DNA from: Candidatus Desulforudis audaxviator MP104C
GTDB lineage: Bacteria > Bacillota > Desulfotomaculia > Desulfotomaculales > Desulforudaceae
DNA: 64,000 bases
Direction of reading: 5' to 3'
Assembly: GCF_000018425.1 (NCBI RefSeq)
Contig: NC_010424.1
Coordinates: forward strand, 558,001 to 622,000
Of this stretch, positions 1-8,928 are shown piece by piece. The position numbers were made by a program, and so were the translations under genes. Below the pieces are notes generated by a model. It made no database searches. It was given only the letters and a program-made list of their open reading frames with translations, and had not been told where the DNA came from. How positions within the stretch are numbered: the first letter of the stretch is position 1; each line of letters starts with the position of its first letter.

Positions 1-54
1 AACAAGTTTTACTGGGTTGCATTACGCCTAAATCCAGATTTATAACTTGCCTGC

Positions 55-957
55 TCAGTCCGCCGGGATTCCGGGCCGGATGCGCTCCACCGCCTCCCGC
101 AGCCGCTTGCTGCTGCAGTGGGCGTAGATGCGGGTCGAGGCCAAGTCGGCGTGGCCCATCAACTCCTGGATGGTGAAGACGTCCGTCCCCTTTTCCAGCA
201 GCAGCGTGGCGAAGGAGTGCCGGAGCTTGTGCGGGGTGATCACCGCCGGGTCGAGACCCGCCATCCGGACGTACCTTTTGAAGAGCCGCGTCAGGGCGTC
301 CTTGTTCATCCGGCCGCCCTCCCGGCCCAGGAAAAGGGCGCGATTCTCTAAGGGGAGGCGCGTCTGCAGGTACTCCCAGAGGATCTGCTGCAGTTCCGGG
401 ATGAGGGGGATCAGGCGTTCCCGCTTCCCCTTGCCCCGCACGCGCAGCGTACCGGCGCCGAGGTCCACATCGTCCCAGTCCAAGCGCAGAAGCTCGCTTC
501 GCCTCAGGCCGCAGTAGGCCAGGAGATGGAGAATGAGCTTATCCCGTAAATGGTAAGGTCCACCGAGGTGCCCCGGGGCGGTGAGCAGCCACTTCAGCTC
601 CTCTTCCTTCAGGTAAATCGGGACGCGGTCGGGTTCTTTCGGCGGCCTTATTTTCCGCATCGGGTCCCCGGGTATGTACTCCTGCTCCGCCAGGTAGCGG
701 AAGAAGGAGCGGAAACAGTGGATCTTCCGCCGCAGGGAGGCAGCCTTGAGCTTCCGCTCCTCCTGAAGCCAGATGAAGTAGCGCCGCAGCACCGGCGTCG
801 TGAGGTTGGCGAGTTCCGGCGCGATCCGCTCCCGGAAGAGGAAGTCCTCGAGCGGCCTGAGGTCCGAGCGGTAGGCGGCCAGGGTTTCGGGGGAGGCGTC
901 CTTTTCCGCGCGCAGGTAACGCAGGAACTCCCGAATAACTTCCTGTAAGTGCGACAT
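55..957 (-). CDS. XerD-like tyrosine recombinase/integrase
   Basis: This is a 300-residue site-specific recombinase. Residues 5-90 form the SAM-like core-binding domain and 115-295 the catalytic domain. The catalytic set is visible: Arg in YCGLRRSEL (about 152), Lys near 176 in RGKGKRE, HKLRH (243-247), GHA (269) and the nucleophile Tyr in STRIYAH (278). The length matches XerC/XerD. It sits alone, without phage genes, so it could be a chromosomal Xer paralogue or the integrase of a lost element. The exact XerC/XerD assignment is not decidable here. Confidence 0.9.
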   Translation of the reverse strand: MSHLQEVIREFLRYLRAEKDASPETLAAYRSDLRPLEDFLFRERIAPELANLTTPVLRRYFIWLQEERKLKAASLRRKIHCFRSFFRYLAEQEYIPGDPMRKIRPPKEPDRVPIYLKEEELKWLLTAPGHLGGPYHLRDKLILHLLAYCGLRRSELLRLDWDDVDLGAGTLRVRGKGKRERLIPLIPELQQILWEYLQTRLPLENRALFLGREGGRMNKDALTRLFKRYVRMAGLDPAVITPHKLRHSFATLLLEKGTDVFTIQELMGHADLASTRIYAHCSSKRLREAVERIRPGIPAD

Positions 958-1107
958 AACACCCCTCCGTAACTTTAATTACGTATATTGCCCCTCGACC
1001 GGGTCGCGGTGCGGACCCGGAACCCCTTGGTATTCCTTGAAGACAGCAAGAAGGCACCCTTGGGTACCTTCTCCGTGTGAACTCGGCTTACAGGTTTACT
1101 CGCCCGC
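958..1107. other. non-coding spacer with a short hairpin
   Basis: No gene is seen. A hairpin of the form AAGGCACCC-TT-GGGTACCTT lies at about 1051-1070, just before a strong terminator at 1108. A small + strand RNA ending at that terminator is possible, but I see no clear promoter. Confidence 0.3.
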
Positions 1108-1137
1108 GCCAAACCGCGGCATAACCCGCGGTTTGGC
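1108..1137 (+). terminator. Rho-independent terminator
   Basis: A perfect 12-bp stem (GCCAAACCGCGG with its complement at 1126-1137) has a 6-nt loop and is followed by CTTTTATTTT, so it is oriented for + strand transcription. No + strand protein gene ends upstream. Confidence 0.8.
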
Positions 1138-1433
1138 CTTTTATTTTGCGGCTCGGAGAAGGGTTACAGCGGAGTTTGCACCTCAGGGAATATGCAGGAG
1201 TTATGGAGCTGTTTTTTACCGTTTGATGTTCGACGTCGCCGTGAGGTTGACTCCACTGACCAAGGCTCTCAAAGCGCTGAGCCGAAATTTTTCGCTGGTC
1301 TGGTAGCTCGTTCCGCTCCAAGGTCGGTGAGGTTTCGAGATTCCTACAGTGGGTTGACACGATCCCGCCGCAGAAAACCGCTGGAAAAGCGGGTTTTTTT
1401 TCAAGGTACAATAGTGCCGGGAGGGGATAATCA
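1138..1433. other. about 300 bp without a confident gene, ends in a terminator
   Basis: This stretch lies between two + strand terminators (1108 and 1376). It holds a 26-codon ORF from the ATG at 1226, MFDVAVRLTPLTKALKALSR and a short tail, with no good ribosome site. It could be a short untranslated RNA or a remnant. TACAAT at about 1407 could be a -10 box for the hicB-like gene, but no good -35 box is seen. Confidence 0.3.
1376..1401 (+). terminator. Rho-independent terminator
   Basis: CCGCT-GGAAA-AGCGG is followed by eight T residues. It lies just upstream of the hicB-like gene, so it ends an unidentified upstream transcript. Confidence 0.75.
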
Positions 1434-1658
1434 ATGATGCCCATTTTGACTGCTTTTACAGAAGCGGCAATGCGCGAGGCTAAATACAAAATTCTTGAGG
1501 ACGGCACGTTTTACGGGGAGATACCGCCCTGCCCCGGCGTGTGGGCCAATGAAGAGACCCTGGAGAAGTGCCGCGAAGTGCTGCAGGAGGTCCTTGAAGA
1601 GTGGCTTATCCTGAAGCTCCGTGACCGCGACCTGCTTGATACAGCGCCACGAGTATGA
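1434..1658 (+). CDS. HicB-family antitoxin-like protein, probably 3'-truncated
   Basis: The product of 74 residues contains the HicB/UPF0150 fold signature YKILEDGTFYGEIPPCPGVW, followed by the helix ETLEKCREVLQEVLEEWLIL. GGGAGGGG upstream of ATGATG is a good ribosome site. After LILKL the sequence stops matching the family, which usually continues with a short LP-rich tail. The last residues run into sequence that makes better sense on the other strand, so the 3' end looks replaced. No HicA toxin gene is adjacent. It may be an orphan or inactive antitoxin. Confidence 0.65.
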   Translation: MMPILTAFTEAAMREAKYKILEDGTFYGEIPPCPGVWANEETLEKCREVLQEVLEEWLILKLRDRDLLDTAPRV

Positions 1659-1661
1659 ACT

Positions 1662-1866
1662 ATCGTACGCGTCGACAGTTATACAGCCCGTTGCCAGAAT
1701 ACCGATGCTGGTAACCGAGAAAGTGGTCAGTTCGCTTCCATCGTCATATTGGACTTCCCGGATTTTCTCGGCGGTAACGAGGACAGGGACATCCAGGGTA
1801 TTGCCCAATGCACCAGGCAGCGTAGCCGCGGTTCGTCCGTGCCGAATAGGCCGGCTGGAAAACAGC
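1662..1866 (-). pseudogene. remnant of an unrecognised gene
   Basis: On the minus strand the frame reading LDVPVLVTAEKIREVQYDDG, then ELTTFSVTSIGILATG, has protein-like composition. It has no start beyond a possible TTG and runs antisense into the hicB-like gene. It begins just downstream of the aldo/keto reductase stop. I do not recognise the family. It reads as a gene fragment abutting the truncated hicB end. Confidence 0.3.
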
Positions 1867-1878
1867 CTTGACGCTTTA

Positions 1879-2862
1879 CTACCACTGATGCTTGAAAAAG
1901 TTTATTTCCTGCTGGTACGGCTCAGTCAATTCTTCTAACTGTTTCATCCGGTTTTTTGAAAACGGTTTAAAATTGCGGACAATACGCACGTTTTCCTCCA
2001 GCTCCTCCAGGTTGGAAACACCTACGAGAGCCGTGCTCACCGGGTAGGTCAGCGCATACCCCAAGGCCTGTTCCATGGAGGCGACTCCCCCCTCCCGGAA
2101 AATGCGCCCATAGGCAGCCACCTTCATGGCGACAATGCCCATGTCTTTCTGTCGGGCAACCTGGAGCACATTTTCGGCAAAGGAATCATCATGAACATCG
2201 CCTGCATTCAGGGCAATAAGGACACAGTCAAAATCATACTCTTCCAGGGCCTGCAAAAGGACGGGACAATTTTTATGGCTGGTTATCCCGGTGAATTTCA
2301 CGACACCGCCTTCTCTCAGCTCGTCTAGGGCCTTGATGGCTCCCTGCGCGCCGAATAGTTGTTTCAGGTCTTCATAAGAATGTACCCCGTGAAGCTGATA
2401 CAGATCCAAGTAATCGGTTTGCAGCCTCTTCAAGCTCTGCTCAAACAGTTGCATCGTCCCGTCGCGGGATCGGTCCAGCGTTTTGCTGGCAAGATATACT
2501 TCGTTCCGCCGGTACCGCATCACTTCGCCGATATTACTCTCGCTGTTGCCGTAGGTGGGGGCTGTATCGATATAGTTTACACCGAGATCGAGTGCCCGGT
2601 TAATGACAGCGGCGGCCTCATTCCGGCGACCCTGAGCTACGATGAAGGCACCGCCAAGACCGAATATACTTGTATAGTAGCCTGTCTGACCAAGCTTGCG
2701 CCGGGGGATGGGTGGCTCTTGCGACTCTTTTTCGTTTTCATCCGCCAAGGGAAGCTCTTCCACTTTGCCAGGCTCCAGGAAGAATTTACACCCCGTCAAA
2801 CCTGCGGTGGCAGTCACCGTCAACCCTAATTGTATAAATCTGCGCCTATTCATTATATTCAT
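1879..2862 (-). CDS. exported aldo/keto reductase (Tat signal and lipobox)
   Basis: The product is an NAD(P)H-dependent aldo/keto reductase of about 327 residues. The catalytic tetrad is visible: Asp and Tyr in YIDTAPTYGNSES, Lys in LASKTLDRS and His in LYQLHG. The N-terminus MNIMNRRRFIQLG... carries a twin-arginine motif (NRRRFIQ), a hydrophobic stretch and the lipobox LTGC. This suggests Tat export followed by lipid anchoring. The start ATG at 2862 follows GGGGTGGGG; longer upstream reading is unlikely. Export of a nicotinamide-dependent enzyme folded with its cofactor is unusual but fits Tat. Its substrate is unknown. Confidence 0.85.
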   Translation of the reverse strand: MNIMNRRRFIQLGLTVTATAGLTGCKFFLEPGKVEELPLADENEKESQEPPIPRRKLGQTGYYTSIFGLGGAFIVAQGRRNEAAAVINRALDLGVNYIDTAPTYGNSESNIGEVMRYRRNEVYLASKTLDRSRDGTMQLFEQSLKRLQTDYLDLYQLHGVHSYEDLKQLFGAQGAIKALDELREGGVVKFTGITSHKNCPVLLQALEEYDFDCVLIALNAGDVHDDSFAENVLQVARQKDMGIVAMKVAAYGRIFREGGVASMEQALGYALTYPVSTALVGVSNLEELEENVRIVRNFKPFSKNRMKQLEELTEPYQQEINFFKHQW

Positions 2863-3235
2863 TATGACCCCACCCCCAGGCTGATTCTTGTTGGTAATTA
2901 TCCTTGATCCTAGTGAGCCATCCTTTCTCCCTCCTGGTGGTTGAGATTGTGACATTTCTTATCTACACAGAAGGAGGGGTGGCTCTCCTGCTTAAAGCCC
3001 CACCAATTTTACACTATCATAATGGAGGGGCCAGGCCATGGCCGTTGGTTTCCAGGAGTACCCAGAGCCCCTTGTCCACTTCGTTCCGCTTCTTGCCCTG
3101 GTCCCGGCCTTTGCAGGATGGGCTTGCCAGGGCGGGGACGGACGGGCTATCATTTTCTTGAGGGCAACAGCGGTGACCAGGCAGGCCCACCAGTCTGAGA
3201 AAGTGGGGAACCTTCCCGGGCAGGTGCGTTACGGA

Positions 3236-3712
3236 ATGAACTGGCGCGTGCGCATAATGATTACGCTGGTCGCGTATCTCGTTCTTTCGCGCTTCATCAA
3301 GCCGCTTGACGCAGCCATCGCTTCAGTTCTGCTCCTGGTCTTCCTGAGCATGTTCCTGTACAATCTCGGCCGGGTGACCAAGATCGACAAAATCAACGAC
3401 ATCGTCCGGTCTTACCTGGAAATCTACTTCAGCCAGCGGGCTGCCGGGCTGCCGGTGGACGACGCCCTTTCCAATGTGATTGCTTCCCGGTACGCATTCA
3501 ACATCCGCCAGAGAATGATTATCTTCGAGTCGCTGCAGGAAATGGGAGCCAAGGAGGAGGACGAGCAGGTGAAGAAGGCGATCTACCTGATGTTTCTTTA
3601 CGAAGAGCCCGTGCCCCCAACCCGGTCGGCACTGGAGGCCATCGCCGAGGTAATCGACAAGCAGTACACGGCCCTGAAGCACCAGTACGACCAGAAGGCG
3701 CTCCGATTGTAG
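3236..3712 (+). CDS. small membrane-anchored protein of unknown function
   Basis: From the ATG at 3236 the protein has 158 residues. Two hydrophobic segments (RIMITLVAYLVLS and AAIASVLLLVFLSMFLYNLG) are followed by a soluble helical region rich in charged residues (KINDIVRSYLEIYFSQ to the C-terminus). An in-frame ATG at 3038 with a good GGAGGGG site would add 66 residues of low-quality sequence, so the true start is uncertain. No family is recognised. Confidence 0.6.
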   Translation: MNWRVRIMITLVAYLVLSRFIKPLDAAIASVLLLVFLSMFLYNLGRVTKIDKINDIVRSYLEIYFSQRAAGLPVDDALSNVIASRYAFNIRQRMIIFESLQEMGAKEEDEQVKKAIYLMFLYEEPVPPTRSALEAIAEVIDKQYTALKHQYDQKALRL

Positions 3713-3750
3713 CCTGGTCCGGGACTTAGAAAGGATGCCCTTCTGGCTAA

Positions 3751-3930
3751 GTGATACCGACACGCGATCTGCAGGTAGCCATTAGAAAAGAGCTGCGGGA
3801 TTTTGAAATACCGAAAGATGTTCTCGTTGCTACTCCGGAAGATATCAAGAAGTACAAGGAAGCCTGGTTGACAGTGTATCAACCGGCCTTGGAAAAAGGG
3901 AAGGTACTTAAGGTACTTTATGAACTGTAG
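3751..3930 (+). pseudogene. C-terminal stump of a MNT-type nucleotidyltransferase
   Basis: The GTG-start frame directly after a TAA gives 59 residues: KDVLVATPEDIKKYKEAWL then QPALEKGKVL. This matches the end of minimal nucleotidyltransferases (the antitoxin-like partners of HEPN proteins), which carry DvlV.TPed..ry....gtv..paL.eGkvLye. The catalytic GSxxxG and DxD part is missing. It therefore looks like a truncated gene; no HEPN partner is adjacent. Confidence 0.55.
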
Positions 3931-3945
3931 GGAGCAGGTGGTTTA

Positions 3946-4494
3946 ATGCGCTTGGGACTGGTGAGCGATACCCACGGCGAGTTGGAAAACCTGCGGGAGG
4001 CTGCGAATCGGCTGCGGGATGAATGGCGGGTGGACGCGGTTGCACATCTGGGGGATGACTGCGAGGACGCGGAGGTGCTAAGGGAGTATTCTTCATGGAA
4101 GGTGCTCCAAGTGCCGGGAGTCTTTTGCGAGCACTATCGCGACCCGACCGTAACCAACCGGGTGGTGGAAGGGTTTGCCGGTTGGCATGTGCTCCTTTCC
4201 CATACCCGAAAGCCGCACCAGAATGACTTGCCTGGAGATCCGGACCCGGAGGCGATGGGGGCCCGGCGGGAAGTGGACGTGGTGGCCTACGGACATTCCC
4301 ATATTCCGGAGATTGACATCGCGGCGAACGGGGTGCTCTGGATCAACCCAGGCCATCTGAAAAGCCAGGATAAGAAAGGCCACGCGCCGAGTTTCGCTGT
4401 TCTGGAGTTTGGGCCGGAAGTCGTAGTGGCCCGGTTGGTGGATTTACAATCCGGTGTTGTGATCGAGACCCGGCAAGTAGCGAGAAAGGATTAG
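3946..4494 (+). CDS. YfcE/MJ0936-type metallophosphoesterase
   Basis: The protein has 182 residues. Metal-binding motifs are in order: D-x-H in LVSDTHGE (residues 7-9), GDD in HLGDDCED, the SH of LLSHTRKP and GHSHIPEID, then NPGH. The asparagine of the usual GNxD block is not obvious (VPGVFCEHY replaces VrGNCD), so activity may differ from the classic members. Substrates of this family are usually small phosphodiesters. It starts 15 bp after the nucleotidyltransferase stump, with GGAG upstream of the ATG. Confidence 0.85.
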   Translation: MRLGLVSDTHGELENLREAANRLRDEWRVDAVAHLGDDCEDAEVLREYSSWKVLQVPGVFCEHYRDPTVTNRVVEGFAGWHVLLSHTRKPHQNDLPGDPDPEAMGARREVDVVAYGHSHIPEIDIAANGVLWINPGHLKSQDKKGHAPSFAVLEFGPEVVVARLVDLQSGVVIETRQVARKD

Positions 4495-4542
4495 CCTGAG
4501 GTGATCTTACCCCCCGCTGGGCTACACCCACAAGGGCGGGTA

Positions 4543-4571
4543 TTGACAGTAGGGCTTGGATTGTTTATATT
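4543..4571 (+). promoter_or_regulatory. sigma-A type promoter
   Basis: TTGACA (4543-4548), a 17-bp spacer and TATATT (4566-4571) are close to consensus. The next + strand start is the small membrane protein at 4642. Confidence 0.7.
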
Positions 4572-4641
4572 GGCTAAAAAAGCCGCCGCAGACGGGGGTG
4601 CCCGGGTTTGCGGTTCGGCTCCTTGGGAGGGGGGTTTTAGT

Positions 4642-4809
4642 ATGGTTGCCATGGGAATAGGCATTGCTATGATGGTCGTGTCCTTCTTTATGCTCGGGGC
4701 TTTCGACACTTACAGCTTGATGGGGATTTTGGGTGTTCTGTTGTTTTTGTTCGGGTTGTTGGGTCTTGGAATCGGGCTTAACAGCACTTTGAATCAGCAG
4801 GAATCATAA
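4642..4809 (+). CDS. small hydrophobic membrane protein
   Basis: The 55-residue protein is nearly all membrane segments: MVAMGIGIAMMVVSFFMLG and a second helix GILGVLLFLFGLLGLGIGL. GGAGGGGGG lies 7-8 bp before the ATG, and a near-consensus promoter is at 4543. That promoter and site decide the start against the longer upstream frame (4501). Function is unknown. Confidence 0.7.
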   Translation: MVAMGIGIAMMVVSFFMLGAFDTYSLMGILGVLLFLFGLLGLGIGLNSTLNQQES

Positions 4810-4824
4810 CAACCTTGAAGGTAA

Positions 4825-4917
4825 TTCTGTCTGTACTTCTACGACAGTAAAGGCCACAGCTCGAACGCCGTCAACCCCAAGCACCAGGCCGATGTGCTGC
4901 GGGCCGCCGGTTGGTAA
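4825..4917 (+). pseudogene. short gene tail of unknown origin
   Basis: A 30-codon open frame without a good start encodes YFYDSKGHSSNAVNPKHQAD followed by VLRAAGW and a stop. The composition is that of a real protein C-terminus. I do not recognise it. Confidence 0.25.
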
Positions 4918-4921
4918 ACGG

Positions 4922-5587
4922 CTACAGGTTAGCCAGAAACTCGTCCCAGGAATCCACGATGATGTCGGGGGCGTGTTCGGCCAGTTGTTCCCGACTCGCT
5001 ATGCCCCATGTCGCGCCGACGGTGGTCACGCCGGCCTGTTTGCCGGCTACGACGTCGTACCAACTGTCGCCGATGTAAGCCGCGTTCTGGGGCCGCGTGT
5101 GCAGAAGTTCAAGGGCCTTGAACACGGGTTCCGGGTCGGGCTTTGGCTTGGTTACGTCATCCGCGGTCACGACCGCTTCGATGTGTTGGTCAAGTCCGGT
5201 GAGGGCCAAACTTGCCAGGGCGGGTTCCCGACGTTTGGAGGTGACCACTCCGGTGCGGTAGCCGGCTGACTTGATGGTTGCCAAGGTTTCCACGGCTCCC
5301 GGATAAGCTCTGGTCAGTTCCCTGAATCTGGTCTTCTGGAAGGCTGCATACCGTTCCATGAATTCGTCCGCCCGGTCCGGCATATACCGGGCGGCAATTT
5401 CCCGCAGGGGGAGTCCCACGGTGTGCAGCACTTCACCGTTTTCCCAGGGCAGGCCGAAGTCTGCGAAAACCCGTTCGAAGGTCCAGCGGATCAAGGGAAT
5501 CGTGTCGATCAACGTTCCGTCCAGGTCAAAAAGCACGGCTCTTACGGTCAAAGACTGTTCTCCCCCGGCGGTTTTCCCGCTGTTCAT
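4922..5587 (-). CDS. HAD-family phosphatase, PpaX/Gph type
   Basis: The 221-residue protein has the HAD motifs in order: DLDGTLIDT (nucleophile Asp and the following Asp), VVTSKR (Thr/Ser of motif II), KPKPDPEPV (Lys of motif III) and IGDSWYDVVAGKQAG (motif IV acidic pair). The helical cap between motifs I and II is that of pyrophosphatase PpaX and phosphoglycolate phosphatases. The start is the ATG at 5587; an AT-rich stretch (5590-5630) upstream could hold its promoter. Pyrophosphatase and phosphoglycolate activity cannot be told apart from sequence alone. Confidence 0.85.
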   Translation of the reverse strand: MNSGKTAGGEQSLTVRAVLFDLDGTLIDTIPLIRWTFERVFADFGLPWENGEVLHTVGLPLREIAARYMPDRADEFMERYAAFQKTRFRELTRAYPGAVETLATIKSAGYRTGVVTSKRREPALASLALTGLDQHIEAVVTADDVTKPKPDPEPVFKALELLHTRPQNAAYIGDSWYDVVAGKQAGVTTVGATWGIASREQLAEHAPDIIVDSWDEFLANL

Positions 5588-5734
5588 CAGTAGATTTATA
5601 TACTATATAAATCATTATATTATATACCAAGCGCCGGTTCCCGGGGAGCCGGAACATATTGAACGGCAACCGCGTGGGGCTTTGGACGGCGGGTTGATTA
5701 TTGATTTTTATAGAGACTCTAGACCGAATTCGGG

Positions 5735-7114
5735 ATGATGTGGATGAAGGGTCGCGGATGGGCAACCATTCTGCTGGTTGCCGGTTTCCTGATTGCCGTT
5801 CTGATCCTGCCGGCGGGGGCCGCGCCGAAGGTGATCGTGGACGGGGTCCGGCTGAACCCCGCGGTGCCGCCCGTGGTGGAGCAGGGGGTCGTGCTGGTCC
5901 CCGCGCGGGACATATTCGAGGCCTTGGGGGCCGGGGTGTCCTGGGACGGCGCGACCAAGTCCGTTCACGTCCGCAAAGGGGATACCCACATCCGGCTCCA
6001 GATCGGGTCGACCCGCGCCTTCGTGAACGGCACGGCGGTCCCGCTGGCCGTGCCTCCTAGAACCGTCAACGGCGCCGTGATGGTGCCCCTGCGGTTCGTC
6101 AGCGAGTCGCTGGAGGCGGAGGTCCGCTGGAACGGGCTGACCAGGACGGTGACCGTTTTTTCCGGGGCCGCTGCGTCAGAAGAGGCGGCTCCGTCCGTGA
6201 CGCCGCGGACGCCGGGCACAATCGACAGGGAGTACTCCTGGGACTACGGCGGCAAGCGCTGGACCTACAGGCTGCAAGTGCCGCGGGAAGCATACGAATA
6301 CTACACCGGCCTGAAACGCCCGCCCACGGACAACTACTCGGTGTACGTCACCGACCCGGTGGACGATCCGTTCATTGCGGCAATGGCCGCCCGGTTCCTG
6401 GAGGTGGCCCGCCAGGAGAGGTACTCGCCGAAACAGACCGTCGAGTTTGTGGTGGCCTTCGTGCAGAGCCTGGAGTATGTAACCGATGATATCTCCAAGG
6501 GCTTCGACCAGTACGCCCGTTACCCGCTGGAAACCCTAGTGGAACAGGAAGGGGACTGCGAGGATACGAGCATCCTGCTGGCGTCTATCCTCCGGGAGAT
6601 GGACTTCGGCGTGGTGCTGGTCATGCTGCCGGGCGACCCCGGGCACATGGCCGTGGGGGTCAAGGGCGAGAACCTGCCCGGCGTATACTACGAGTACGCG
6701 GGTGCACGCTATTACTATGTGGAGACGACGGCCGCCGGCTGGTCGATCGGCCGGATTCCCGACGAATACCGTCACCGGGAGGCCCGGATTCTGCCGCTGG
6801 TACCCCAGGCGGTGATCACCCACGAGTGGGTTTCACGGGGTAGTGTGAGCGGCTACATCGAGTTGAAGGTCACGGTGCACAACTACGGCACCGTCACCGC
6901 CCGGGAAACGAAGGTGTACGCGGCTCTGGACGCCGGGGGCGGCAAGGTGTACGACCAGCGGTGGTCCGGCCCGCTGAACCTGGAGCCGCGCGCGCGGGGC
7001 ACCTACACCCTGCGCCTGAAGCCGCCGGCGAACGTTGAGACGCGCCTGATCGTGAAGATCGTCAGCGATGGCTACTTGGTGGATGAGAGCACCTCGGAGC
7101 GGTTCAGGACCTGA
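5735..7114 (+). CDS. exported stalk-domain protein with transglutaminase-like domain
   Basis: The 459-residue protein has a signal peptide (WATILLVAGFLIAVLILPAGA). A copper-amine-oxidase-type N-terminal 'stalk' domain covers about 30-135 (VIVDGVRLNPAVPPV, VPARDIFEALGAGVSWDG, VPLRFVSESLEAEVRWNG). A transglutaminase-like region covers about 215-335, with the probable nucleophile in QEGDCEDTSILLASIL (about 275) and a His in GHMAVGV. A C-terminal beta domain (HNYGTVTARETKVYAALD) resembles CARDB/APHP. Stalk domains in Clostridia attach proteins to the cell wall. The role is probably processing or cross-linking at the surface, but the substrate is unknown. ATGs at 5735, 5738 and 5744 are all possible starts. 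Confidence 0.8.
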   Translation: MMWMKGRGWATILLVAGFLIAVLILPAGAAPKVIVDGVRLNPAVPPVVEQGVVLVPARDIFEALGAGVSWDGATKSVHVRKGDTHIRLQIGSTRAFVNGTAVPLAVPPRTVNGAVMVPLRFVSESLEAEVRWNGLTRTVTVFSGAAASEEAAPSVTPRTPGTIDREYSWDYGGKRWTYRLQVPREAYEYYTGLKRPPTDNYSVYVTDPVDDPFIAAMAARFLEVARQERYSPKQTVEFVVAFVQSLEYVTDDISKGFDQYARYPLETLVEQEGDCEDTSILLASILREMDFGVVLVMLPGDPGHMAVGVKGENLPGVYYEYAGARYYYVETTAAGWSIGRIPDEYRHREARILPLVPQAVITHEWVSRGSVSGYIELKVTVHNYGTVTARETKVYAALDAGGGKVYDQRWSGPLNLEPRARGTYTLRLKPPANVETRLIVKIVSDGYLVDESTSERFRT

Positions 7115-7138
7115 GGGCCGGACGGCCGACTGAGCGGC

Positions 7139-7786
7139 TCAGCCACCGGGGAGCGTGTGGACCATGATGCCGTGAGAGGCCAGGATTCCCGACAGGGGAC
7201 GGCCGAAGATGAAGTACTCGTATTCGGTCTTGAGCCCCAGTTCGGATCGGGCGTAGTGACGGACCGCCAGGTCTTTGCGGGCCAACCCGGCGAGGGCGGC
7301 GAGGGTCTTTGACCGGTCGTCCCCGCGGGAGAGGCCGGCGATCAATGCCTGCACCTTGTGGGGCGGGCATTCTTCTTCGTGCGCCGCAATGACCTGCCGG
7401 ACCGGGTCCCCGGGATTGATGATGTCGGTGCGCACGATGGTGTTCACGCCGATTACGGCCACCAAATCGGCGGGGTTCCAACACTTCAAAAGACGGCATT
7501 CCAGGAAGCGGTGCTCATAAACCCTGCAGGCGGGACCCCTTTCGTCAAAAAGGCAGCAGGCCCACCCGTTTCCCTTGCCGCGCACCTTGACGAGTTCCTG
7601 GTCGGCCGGTCTGGGGACGCCCAGAACGGGGTCAAACACCAGTTCGCCCTTCCTGATGGTCACCAGGTGCTCGTACCCCGCGTGCCCCTCCAGAAGAAGC
7701 CTCTTGTCCTCGTGGTGGAGGGTCGGGCCGCCCTTCAGGCAGCAAGTGCCGCACCGTATGCAGCTGTCTCTGGGGGAGTCAGGCAT
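7139..7786 (-). CDS. YkgJ-family cysteine-cluster protein
   Basis: The 215-residue protein begins with CIRCGTCCLKGGPTLH, the CxxCxxCC cluster of the YkgJ/Fe-S-or-zinc chelating family. Further Cys are in ACCLFDERGPACRVYEHRFLE and CRLLKCW. The family is widespread and its function is not settled; metal binding is the safe statement. It converges with the stalk-domain gene (25 bp between stops). Confidence 0.8.
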   Translation of the reverse strand: MPDSPRDSCIRCGTCCLKGGPTLHHEDKRLLLEGHAGYEHLVTIRKGELVFDPVLGVPRPADQELVKVRGKGNGWACCLFDERGPACRVYEHRFLECRLLKCWNPADLVAVIGVNTIVRTDIINPGDPVRQVIAAHEEECPPHKVQALIAGLSRGDDRSKTLAALAGLARKDLAVRHYARSELGLKTEYEYFIFGRPLSGILASHGIMVHTLPGG

Positions 7787-8043
7787 CTTTTCCGGACCGC
7801 CTCCTTAAGACCCCAGGATAGTGCGCCGTGGCTGCCGCACATTCAAGATTGTATCATATCCCGGAGCAGCGTGCTTTTCCCCAAAGCGCAAACCTCCAAA
7901 TAAGCACGTGATCCTGAATGTGAAGCGGATTCCGGCCGGGGTTCTCGCCTGGAGAGTCCGGTCTCCGGACTTGAACGGAGCACCGGTTATGAGTCATAAT
8001 AACAAATGACAGCTAATACAAGGCAGAGAAAGGAGGTGTTGTG

Positions 8044-8928
8044 ATGAAGCGTATCGGGTTATTCCTTTTAGTCAACTTGCTGGTGCTCACCACGATCATC
8101 ATTGTCACCAGTGTGCTTGGGGTGAACCGCTATGTTGAAGGGCAGGGCATCAACTACGCCAGCCTGCTGGTGTTCGCCGCCGTCGTCGGTTTCTCCGGCG
8201 CCCTGATCTCCCTGGCGCTCTCCCGGTGGATGGCGAAGCAGATGATGCGGGTGCACGTGCTGGACCCGCGGGGCAACCTCACGGCCCAGGAGCGCCGGTT
8301 GGTGGAAATGGTGCACGAGATGTCCCGCCGGGCCGGCCTCAAGGTGATGCCGGAGGTGGGGATCTACCAGTCGCCGGAGGTGAACGCTTTTGCCACCGGG
8401 CCCACCAGAAACCGGGCTCTGGTGGCGGTTTCGACGGGCCTGTTGGGGCGGATGGACCAGGACGCGGTGGAAGGGGTCATTGCGCACGAGGTGGCGCACA
8501 TCGCCAACGGCGATATGGTCACCATGACCCTGGTCCAGGGCGTGATCAACACCTTCGTGGTGTTCCTTTCCCGGATCATCGCCCACGCCATCGCCAGCAC
8601 GGTGCGGAGCGAGGTCGCTCACGTCGTCCATATCGTGGCCATCATCGTGTTCCAGATCCTGTTCTCGATCCTGGGCAGCATCGCCGTGCTCGCCTTCTCC
8701 CGGCACCGGGAGTACCGTGCGGACGGCGGCGGGGCCGAACTGGCCGGCAAGGAAAAGATGATCCGGGCGTTGACCGCGTTGAAGAAGAATGTGGAGTTGG
8801 TGGACACCGAACAGACGGCGTTGCAGACCATGAAAATCAGCGGGGGGAAGCCGCGCGGTGCCCTGGCCCGGCTTTTCTCCAGCCACCCCGACCTGGACGA
8901 CCGCATTCGCCGCCTGCAGCAGATGTAA
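8044..8928 (+). CDS. htpX: HtpX-type membrane zinc metalloprotease
   Basis: The 294-residue M48 protease has two N-terminal membrane helices ([18 protein letters not shown] and [20 protein letters not shown]), the zinc site [13 protein letters not shown] (HEVAH at about 148) and two further helices around 165-220. The third ligand lies in [13 protein letters not shown]. It acts at the cytoplasmic face on misfolded membrane proteins. AAGGAGG ends 7 bp before the ATG at 8044, which favours this over the GTG at 8041. Confidence 0.92.
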   Translation: MKRIGLFLLVNLLVLTTIIIVTSVLGVNRYVEGQGINYASLLVFAAVVGFSGALISLALSRWMAKQMMRVHVLDPRGNLTAQERRLVEMVHEMSRRAGLKVMPEVGIYQSPEVNAFATGPTRNRALVAVSTGLLGRMDQDAVEGVIAHEVAHIANGDMVTMTLVQGVINTFVVFLSRIIAHAIASTVRSEVAHVVHIVAIIVFQILFSILGSIAVLAFSRHREYRADGGGAELAGKEKMIRALTALKKNVELVDTEQTALQTMKISGGKPRGALARLFSSHPDLDDRIRRLQQM

